From: JABMRP01 sp964444795
GTDB taxonomy: Bacteria; Planctomycetota; Planctomycetia; Pirellulales; Thermoguttaceae
Direction: 5' to 3'
Assembly: GCA_964444795.1 (NCBI GenBank)
Contig: CAYUIQ010000096.1
Coordinates: 1-29,407, forward strand
Length of the DNA: 29,407 bases
Shown: positions 23,873 through 29,407 of the stretch, in pieces
How the letters are laid out: the number at the start of each line of letters is the position of its first letter
How positions within the stretch are numbered: the stretch's first letter is position 1
Made by a program: the position numbers and the translations under genes
Notes under the pieces: model-generated
The model's database searches: none
Told to the model about the DNA's origin: nothing
The model's input: the letters and a program-made list of their open reading frames with translations, nothing else

Positions 23873-26800
23873 CTACGGTACGGAAACGTCGAACACCTTC
23901 TCTCCGCGCACGATCGCTGCCCGCCGATCCGACTCGCGTCGGCGCTGCTGGGCCAAATACTCCAACCGCTGTCGATCCATCTCCGAGGGTTGGAATCCGG
24001 GCATGTCCAGCCGCGGATGTTGGGCCACCATCGCTTCGCCGGCGCGGATGATCGAGAGCGATTCCACGTACCCGGGGTCCTCGGCATTGGGAAAAACGGC
24101 CAGACACGCACTTCGCTCGGGCCGGGTAAAGTTGATCGGCGAAAGGCCCGTCATCACCAGCCGGCTCAGGCCCGTACCCGAGTAGCTCTTCACGCCCGCC
24201 CACCGAAACGTCTTGTTGCCCGGCTGGGCGATCAGCAGCGCGCCCAATCGGGAAAGCTGTCCATGATCGAGCGGACATCGGCCGAACGTGTTGTTGCCGT
24301 AGTAGGTCACATGGGACGGGTAATAGGGCGTATTCAGATCGATCCAGGTGATGATGCGCTCGAGGCTTTCGGCGTCGAGTTCGACGTCCTCGTGTCCTTT
24401 TCGCAAGAGATCGACCAGCCGGCTGCGATGCGAACCCCAGGAGTATGGCGGGATGACCCGAATCGGCCCGGCGCCCACGGCACTGATCAGCGGCTTCGCG
24501 CCGTCCGCTTGCGACGGTTCCCAAACGGCCGGCGATTGGCTCCGCAAACCGCAATACGACATATTAAACGCGATGCCCGAATCGCCCGATAGATTCAACT
24601 CCTCGGCTTCTTTGCCATAGTCGTGACATCGCACGCAGTGTTTGTCGAGCACCGGCTGCACTTCGGCCGTGTAGCTGAAGTTTCGCGCCGGGCCGTACCA
24701 CGGCTCCATCGCACTGGCCGGCCGCCGCAGTGCCAACGCGACGTCCCGCCTGGGCAACGGCGGCGTGGCCAGCCGGTAATCGTGGCAGCCGATGCATCCC
24801 ATCGTCTCGCCGGGCTGCACCGTCGTTCCGCTGCGCATCGATTGGATCATCATCCGCTTCGAATCGAGAAGCTGGAAATAGACGAATTTACCTGAGGGTA
24901 CGCTGAAATGGGCCGAGCCGTCGGCCTCGATCGGCACGGTGCCCAGCACCCGTTTGTTGTTGTAGTGGTCCCAGTTGACCGCCACCGGATGGTGACTGTC
25001 GCCGCTCAAGGCGGGCGTCCAATCACCGATGCCGAAAGGGGGAAATGTCTGTTTGGCCGGGGCCTCGACAATCCGCAAGTACTTCACGCTCCCCCGCTCC
25101 ACGCGCTCCATGCCTTCGCCGATATACACATCCTGCACGTAAAACGTTCCTTCGCCAGCGGCCAGATCGACACGCGACGGCACCGACGGTGGGCGTTTTC
25201 TCGGCACGATAGGCACGGGATCGAAACAGCCCGGGCTCTCGGAGTGCAGCAGCAGTTCGTTGCCGAACGTGTCGACCAGGAAGATGCCCATCTGGTGGTT
25301 GCCGGGGGCGAGACTTCGCGAGCAGAGGAAGTACTTCTCCGAGAGCGGGTACGGATCCTCGTACTTGATCGGCACGTGCTTGAAACTGTCGACTCCGCCG
25401 CCGATCCGCCCGATGGTGTTCCACTGGCTCATCCAGGGCGAAATATCGGCGGGCCAACTTTGCAGGACCGGTTTCATGCCGTCCAGGCCACGCGAGCGGT
25501 CGACCACGGCCATCGCTCCCCACGCCAGATTGTGGACCGAGGTGAAGATCGATACAAACCGCTCCGTGCCGGGAATGATCGCCGCGTCGGCGATGGCACC
25601 CGGCTGCCAGGCGTAGCCGCCGTAGTACAACGCATGGTTTGTGCCGTCGGGATTGACCGTCCAGAGCCCGTAGGCCGAAGCGAAGTGCTTGTCGACGTAT
25701 TCCCACCGCGTGTAGAGAATGCGACCGTCGGGTGTTACGCTCGGGCGGCCCTCGAACTGCGTGTTGTGGCCGATCTGCCGGATGTTCGATCCGTCGGCGT
25801 TGGCCACGAACAGGTTGGTCATCAAATGGCGCTGGCAGGGGATGTATTTCGGCTCGCGCGTCGATGCGAAGACGATTCGCCCGCCGGGAAGATAGGCCGG
25901 CTGGATGTCGGAGATCCGCGGGCCGTGGGTCAATTGCACCGGCTCGCCGCCATCGGCGTTCATTTCGTACAGGTGATAGTCGTCGGCAATGTCGCGGCGC
26001 ATCGAAAACAGAATCTTCCGCCCGTCGAAGTCGATCTCCGGATCCCGGGCAATTCCTTTGGGCAAGTCGATCAACGTCGTGACCTTGCCCCTCTCGGCCA
26101 GATCGAGCATTTTCATCGCCCCACCGCCGCGGAAGTGCTCGGTGTTGACTTCCCCGGTCTGGCACATCGTGGCTTCCGTGCCGTGGTTGTTAGAATACTG
26201 CTGCCGCACGACGAAGACGATCGGCTGGCCGGCAACCAGCGGGTTGGCCGTCAGAGCCTCGCGGCGCAAGGTCTCCAGCTTGATCGACCGCCCGGGCTGC
26301 TCATGTGGCAATTTACACAGCGCGTCGAGCCGGACGAGGAACTCTTCGCCGCGGGGATATGCGTCGCCGAAGGTCTCGATCAGGTCGGTGATCGCCCGGG
26401 ACAGCGGCTCATATTCGGCAAGTAGACGCTTCCTGGCCTCCTCGGCCAGCCGCCGATCGACGTCCTTGAATCGCAGGCGGGTCGCCTCGACGTCGATCCG
26501 CCCGAGGGCACGAAAGTCGTCCATGGCGATGTAGCCCCAATGGCCCGGGTGCAGATCGACCATCTTGACGAAGACCTTGCGTCCGACCAGTTCGCTGGCA
26601 TCCCAGTGGAACTCCTGCAAGGTTTCGACGTTCTTCCCGCGTGCGGTAAACACCTCCTTGCCGTCGGCCGTGCAGAGGGCCACGTAGGTATTGCCGTGAG
26701 CACCGCCGCCGACCCAGAGGGAGATCGCTCCGCCGTCGAGTGTGAAGACGGGCGACTCGATCACGCCGGTCAACTCGCCGGTGGTCGAGCCGTCGGCGCG

Positions 26801-27043
26801 TTGCAGGGTGTGCAGGTAATAGGTTCCCTGCTTGTTGTACTTGACGGTTGGCGTGTTCTGAAACACGTCGAAACTGCCGATCGTCTTGCCGAAGGAGCCT
26901 TGGACCACGCGCCACCCTTGCATGTCGCCCGTCTCGAAATCGAAACGCACGCGCGACTCACCCGCGCTCGCGGCGTTCAGCAGCGTGCATGCCAGGCAAG
27001 CGGTTATGGCGAGTTGCGAAAACCGTTTGGGGGATTTTGCCAT
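23873..27043 (-). CDS. Diheme cytochrome c/propeller protein, hydrazine synthase alpha-like
   Basis: 1056 residues from ATG 27043 (GGAAAAG upstream; a GTG two codons earlier is possible). Signal peptide is about 1-29, ending ASA-GE. About 30-190 resembles a beta-sandwich binding module (FDFETGDMQGW ... WGYIAMDDFRALG). From about 260 to 640 there are propeller-type repeats (DPEIDFDGRKILFS, YHLYEMNADGGEPVQLT, RPSVTPDGRILYTRW). Two c-type heme sites follow: C750-x-x-C753-H754 (GCIGCHDY) and C803-x-x-C806-H807 (CVRCHDY). The middle part, around ARDPEIDFDGRKILFSMRRD, resembles, from memory, the family named after the hydrazine synthase alpha subunit, also common in non-anammox planctomycetes. Hydrazine synthesis is not implied: no beta/gamma subunits or hydrazine dehydrogenase are nearby. 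It is probably a periplasmic or surface redox or binding protein. Confidence 0.85.
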   Translation of the reverse strand: MAKSPKRFSQLAITACLACTLLNAASAGESRVRFDFETGDMQGWRVVQGSFGKTIGSFDVFQNTPTVKYNKQGTYYLHTLQRADGSTTGELTGVIESPVFTLDGGAISLWVGGGAHGNTYVALCTADGKEVFTARGKNVETLQEFHWDASELVGRKVFVKMVDLHPGHWGYIAMDDFRALGRIDVEATRLRFKDVDRRLAEEARKRLLAEYEPLSRAITDLIETFGDAYPRGEEFLVRLDALCKLPHEQPGRSIKLETLRREALTANPLVAGQPIVFVVRQQYSNNHGTEATMCQTGEVNTEHFRGGGAMKMLDLAERGKVTTLIDLPKGIARDPEIDFDGRKILFSMRRDIADDYHLYEMNADGGEPVQLTHGPRISDIQPAYLPGGRIVFASTREPKYIPCQRHLMTNLFVANADGSNIRQIGHNTQFEGRPSVTPDGRILYTRWEYVDKHFASAYGLWTVNPDGTNHALYYGGYAWQPGAIADAAIIPGTERFVSIFTSVHNLAWGAMAVVDRSRGLDGMKPVLQSWPADISPWMSQWNTIGRIGGGVDSFKHVPIKYEDPYPLSEKYFLCSRSLAPGNHQMGIFLVDTFGNELLLHSESPGCFDPVPIVPRKRPPSVPSRVDLAAGEGTFYVQDVYIGEGMERVERGSVKYLRIVEAPAKQTFPPFGIGDWTPALSGDSHHPVAVNWDHYNNKRVLGTVPIEADGSAHFSVPSGKFVYFQLLDSKRMMIQSMRSGTTVQPGETMGCIGCHDYRLATPPLPRRDVALALRRPASAMEPWYGPARNFSYTAEVQPVLDKHCVRCHDYGKEAEELNLSGDSGIAFNMSYCGLRSQSPAVWEPSQADGAKPLISAVGAGPIRVIPPYSWGSHRSRLVDLLRKGHEDVELDAESLERIITWIDLNTPYYPSHVTYYGNNTFGRCPLDHGQLSRLGALLIAQPGNKTFRWAGVKSYSGTGLSRLVMTGLSPINFTRPERSACLAVFPNAEDPGYVESLSIIRAGEAMVAQHPRLDMPGFQPSEMDRQRLEYLAQQRRRESDRRAAIVRGEKVFDVSVP

Positions 27044-27056
27044 GATCACTTTTCCA

Positions 27057-27197
27057 TCAAAAGATGTTACGCCGAAGGCGTTTCACAACAAAGCCTAGGG
27101 GCTCGCAGCGCACCCTGGGTGGCATTCTTGAAACACCATCAACCGCAACGCGGTTGCACAACCACGCGCCGCCCTGTGGACCGCCTTCGGCGTTCAT
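27057..27197 (-). CDS. Possible 46-residue leader ORF, or repeat-derived ORF
   Basis: ATG 27197 follows GGGAGAAGGA closely and the frame ends 13 bases before the start of the cytochrome gene. The peptide begins MNAEGGPQGGAW and is basic at its end (VVKRLRRNIF). The DNA (CCTAGGGGCTCGCAGCGCACCCTGGG and CGCCTTCGGCG) resembles planctomycete intergenic repeats, so the ORF may be incidental. If real, it would be a leader peptide translated just after the predicted transcript start. Confidence 0.35.
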   Translation of the reverse strand: MNAEGGPQGGAWLCNRVAVDGVSRMPPRVRCEPLGFVVKRLRRNIF

Positions 27198-27220
27198 TTC
27201 GTCCTTCTCCCTCAACCCCG

Positions 27221-27249
27221 AGTATAGTGCGTCCCGCGGTAAGGGACAA
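27221..27249 (-). promoter_or_regulatory. Promoter of the cytochrome/propeller gene
   Basis: On the minus strand TTGTCC (27244-27249) and TATACT (27221-27226) are 17 bases apart. Transcription would start near 27214, giving a leader of about 170 bases that carries the possible 46-residue ORF. Confidence 0.55.
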
Positions 27250-27327
27250 GCGCAGCGCCGGCCCACCAGGAATTGCTCTGCTCTCGCCGCGATCGAAGTG
27301 ACGTGGACGGATGCGTGACAGCCGGAC

Positions 27328-27356
27328 TTGACAATCCTGTTTCGTTGGGCCAGACT
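27328..27356 (+). promoter_or_regulatory. Possible promoter of the 199-residue membrane protein gene
   Basis: A perfect TTGACA -35 lies at 27328-27333 and, 17 bases on, CAGACT (27351-27356) is a poor -10. It is about 70 bases upstream of the start codon. The cytochrome promoter points the other way, so 27044-27424 is a divergent intergenic region. Confidence 0.4.
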
Positions 27357-27424
27357 CAGGGTCGATTCAGATCCCTTATAGCTGCCATGGTGGGCTACGA
27401 CGACAACTGGGGGAACGGAGCCAC

Positions 27425-28024
27425 ATGACGTCCGACGAGTTGCGAAAACGCATCGCCAAACACAACACGTTACAGGCCCTGGTTGGGCTGCTGACCCTGG
27501 CCGCGTCGCCGCTGCTTTGGCTCTTCTCGTACTGGGTGATCCGCTACATGTTCTGGTTTTCCCTCTTCTTTTTGCTGGGCGACAAGGCCGCCGACGTGAG
27601 CCATTGGATCGGCGTCGTCGGCCTGGTCTTTCTGGCGATTGATGGTTTGCGCAAGGGATGGGAGACGGTCTCGCTGGAGAACGTGGGCCGGCAAGAGCAC
27701 ATCGGCCTTATCTCGCCCATTGGGCCCTATTACACCGGCAACCTCCGGGGGAATTCCTACATCATTTCGCACATCCTCTATATCGCCCCGCAAGTAACGC
27801 TCACGGGCATCGGCGCCCTGCGGTCGCTGATCCGGCAGGGGCCGTTCACCATCGATTTGAGCGTGAAGATCCACAACGATTTGGCCCGGCGCCGCGAGTG
27901 GGTCGCGTTCGACGAGTATCCCGGCGGGGTGAAGGCCGTCGCTTTGTTGAAGCGGCTCCGCCTCATACGGACCGAAGGCGAGGACGTTATCGAGCGAGTG
28001 CGTATTCGTCCGGGGAAAGGGTAG
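27425..28024 (+). CDS. Small membrane protein of unknown function
   Basis: 199 residues; ATG 27425 has GGAG five bases upstream. Two hydrophobic segments near the N-terminus (about 17-45 and 57-75; VGLLTLAASPLLWLFSYWVI and WIGVVGLVFLAIDGL) anchor it in the inner membrane. About 120 residues of mixed, probably cytoplasmic, sequence follow, with ENVGRQEHIGLISPIGPYY and a basic end (LLKRLRLIRTEGEDVIERVR). I see no enzyme motif and do not recognise the family. It appears monocistronic and converges on the acetyltransferase gene, separated by a hairpin. Confidence 0.78.
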   Translation: MTSDELRKRIAKHNTLQALVGLLTLAASPLLWLFSYWVIRYMFWFSLFFLLGDKAADVSHWIGVVGLVFLAIDGLRKGWETVSLENVGRQEHIGLISPIGPYYTGNLRGNSYIISHILYIAPQVTLTGIGALRSLIRQGPFTIDLSVKIHNDLARRREWVAFDEYPGGVKAVALLKRLRLIRTEGEDVIERVRIRPGKG

Positions 28025-28113
28025 GCTTTCATGCCATGAGCATTGCGGGCCCACGACGAATTGCCGCGGCGGACTTGTTTGTGGGCATGCTGCAAGCTAC
28101 GGCGCTAAGAAAG

Positions 28114-28132
28114 CACTGGCAAGATGCCAGTG
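28114..28132 (-). terminator. Hairpin between convergent genes, likely terminator
   Basis: CACTGGC (28114-28120) and GCCAGTG (28126-28132) pair perfectly around AAGAT. On the minus strand the stem is followed by CTTTCTT, which suits termination of the acetyltransferase gene; it may also stop the plus-strand gene. AGCACTGGC...GCCAGTGGCACC also resembles a dispersed planctomycete repeat I remember. Confidence 0.6.
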
Positions 28133-28158
28133 GCACCCACATAAGTCTGTCACCCTAC

Positions 28159-29037
28159 TCACCCCAGCTCAAACGACGTGATCCCAAAAACTTCGTCCAG
28201 CGGCAACTCGGGCGCGGCGTTGCGATACATCCGGGCTGTCTCGAAGACGGGGGTCATCGCGTGACGCTCGGCCAGCGAAACGGCCGCCCGATTGACCAGC
28301 GGAACATCGAGAAAGATCGCCTCGTCGGTCGCTGCCGCGGCAAGCGATTGGAAAAGATCTTCGGCGGCTTCCGGATCGTCGGCAAAGAGCGGGCCGATCT
28401 TCAGGCCGCTACGGCAGGGGCGAATAACGCCGTAACCGACGATGCGTCCGCCCCGGATTGCGGCCAGCGCTCGCGTGCCCGACCGATCGACCCATGCGTC
28501 GATGAATTCCTCGCGCCGGGCGGGAAAGTGCCGCGCGTCGTAATCGACCAGCGCATCAAAGGGAACCAGCCACGAATCGAGCACGCCCTCTCGCCGATCA
28601 CCGCCGCCGACTCCCTCGTACCGCGCACTGCGATGGGCCGTCCGAAAGCCGATCCGCTCGTACTTCTCTTGCATGTCCAACACGCCGTCCAAACCGACCG
28701 TTCGCTCGCCAACGTAGTCGAGCCAGGCGCCGGTCATCCGCATGCCGTAACCCCGGCGGCGAAACTCGGGTTTGACGATATAGTGGCCTGCAAAGGCGAA
28801 GTGCGAATCGTACGCCACGGCCGAGCAGACCGCGATCACCTGGCCGTCGAGACACCCGGCGAAGAAGCCGTTGGGATCAGCCCGACGGAAACACTCGGCG
28901 TCGTAAAGGCCCGGGTTCCAGCCTTCGGCCGCCGCCCAGTCGGTCATCAGCGGCATTTCCTCGGCGGTCATGCGTCGTATGGTGAACCCGTCTGTTTCGA
29001 CGGTCGCGGAAGACTGCAACTTGCTTGTCGTGCTCAT
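28159..29037 (-). CDS. GNAT-family N-acetyltransferase
   Basis: 292 residues; ATG 29037 has GGAGG nine bases upstream. The N-terminal half is a GNAT fold: FTIRRMTAEEMPLMTDWAA, then YIVKPEFRRRGYGMRM, whose R-R-x-G-Y-G is the acetyl-CoA pyrophosphate loop. The C-terminal half (about 155-292) resembles the second domain of two-domain GNAT proteins (LAAIRGGRIVGYGVIRPCRSG ... KIGPLFAD). It transfers an acetyl group to an unknown amine. It is a single gene with no visible operon partner. Confidence 0.9.
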   Translation of the reverse strand: MSTTSKLQSSATVETDGFTIRRMTAEEMPLMTDWAAAEGWNPGLYDAECFRRADPNGFFAGCLDGQVIAVCSAVAYDSHFAFAGHYIVKPEFRRRGYGMRMTGAWLDYVGERTVGLDGVLDMQEKYERIGFRTAHRSARYEGVGGGDRREGVLDSWLVPFDALVDYDARHFPARREEFIDAWVDRSGTRALAAIRGGRIVGYGVIRPCRSGLKIGPLFADDPEAAEDLFQSLAAAATDEAIFLDVPLVNRAAVSLAERHAMTPVFETARMYRNAAPELPLDEVFGITSFELG

Positions 29038-29299
29038 CTGGGGAGACCTCCGCTGCTGAATGGCGCCGATCGGCCGGTCGATTGACCTGCTGTTAAACCC
29101 TATCTCGCGAGGCGGCGTCTTGCGAAGAAACGCCGGCGGCGCTTGCCGGGGATGGAACGGCCTGGTGCGAAATAGGGGGATGTGCGGGTATTACCGGTCC
29201 CGACGGGGGAGGTGGCGAAGTGCAGGAACGCCGATGGTGGCAATTCACCGTACGAGCCGTTACACTTACTGCTTGGTCCTTGCCACTTCCACTCCTTCC
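29038..29299. other. Non-coding stretch upstream of the acetyltransferase
   Basis: No convincing gene, RNA or clear promoter was seen here. Open frames in this part have no RBS and an atypical Arg/Pro-rich composition. Confidence 0.6.
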
Positions 29300-29320
29300 C
29301 CACCGGCCTCGTGCCGGTGG
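29300..29320. repeat. Palindromic intergenic repeat
   Basis: CCACCGGC (29300-29307) pairs with GCCGGTGG (29313-29320) around CTCGT. GCCACCGGCACGAGGCCGGTGG on the other strand is like short palindromes that I remember as dispersed in planctomycete genomes. Confidence 0.55.
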
Positions 29321-29372
29321 CTTGCTGGTTTCGAAACTACCGCTGTCCGCCCTGCTCCCTCGTGTGTCGCCC

Positions 29373-29407
29373 CGTCCTTGCCGCCGCCGTAGGCGGCGGC
29401 AAGGACG
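29373..29407. repeat. Perfect 16-bp palindrome at the window end
   Basis: 29373-29388 (starting CGTCCTTGCC) is a perfect inverted copy of 29392-29407, with only GTA between. It could be a terminator, a cruciform-forming site or a dispersed palindromic repeat; the sequence beyond it is not visible. Confidence 0.7.

Noticed and set aside
24908..26425. 505-codon plus-strand frame opposite the cytochrome gene
   Set aside because: It is a high-GC shadow; the minus strand carries a signal peptide, propeller motifs and two CxxCH sites.
23873..27043. Anammox hydrazine synthesis locus
   Set aside because: Only an alpha-like protein is present, with no beta/gamma subunits or hydrazine dehydrogenase; family likeness does not show the reaction.
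29060..29392. 110-codon plus ORF at the window end
   Set aside because: No RBS, Arg/Pro-rich, and it runs through both palindromes.
1..29407. CRISPR array, tRNA, rRNA, transposase or prophage genes
   Set aside because: I saw no regularly spaced repeats, no cloverleaf-like or rRNA sequence, and no transposase, integrase or phage protein in any frame.

Overview
The window looks like a chromosomal stretch of a planctomycete, probably Pirellulales-like. GC is high. Secreted and envelope proteins dominate and include very large ones. There is a cytochrome/propeller protein of the family that contains the hydrazine synthase alpha subunit, and the gaps hold palindromic repeats of a kind I associate with planctomycete genomes. 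This assignment is from protein style and memory, not from a database search.

Layout. Positions 84-431 (+) encode a P-II nitrogen signalling protein. Converging on it is a three-gene minus-strand cassette (5700 to 460) of paralogous secreted proteins that share a cysteine-rich HEAT-like domain; the last two add a C-terminal part that looks like an outer-membrane beta-barrel. A 608-base gap (5701-6308) follows. It holds a good plus-strand promoter, a leader resembling a SAM-II riboswitch, and an intrinsic terminator. This leader precedes two tandem PLP enzymes of transsulfuration (6309-7520 and 7554-8702): a plant-like cystathionine gamma-synthase and a cystathionine lyase. Next come a remnant of a gene end (8706-8807), a secreted alpha/beta hydrolase (8863-9657), and a convergent, slightly overlapping threonine aldolase (9632-10699).

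The centre (10898-22778, minus) is a two-gene operon of giant membrane-anchored extracytoplasmic proteins of 1245 and 2716 residues. I can recognise the same module once in the first and twice in the second. The second contains an internal signal-peptide-like segment, as if two genes had fused. Their function is unknown and they are the best candidate for an undescribed system here. Upstream of them on the same strand lie a DMT-type transporter (22906-23808) and a 1056-residue diheme cytochrome c/propeller protein (23873-27043) with its own promoter and a short leader ORF. The window ends with a small membrane protein of unknown function (27425-28024, +), a GNAT acetyltransferase (28159-29037, -), and about 370 bases of non-coding sequence carrying two strong palindromes.

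Working together: the leader plus the two PLP enzymes form a plausible SAM-controlled methionine/cysteine unit. The HEAT/barrel cassette and the giant-protein operon are each self-contained envelope units made of paralogous modules. The other genes look like independent single units.
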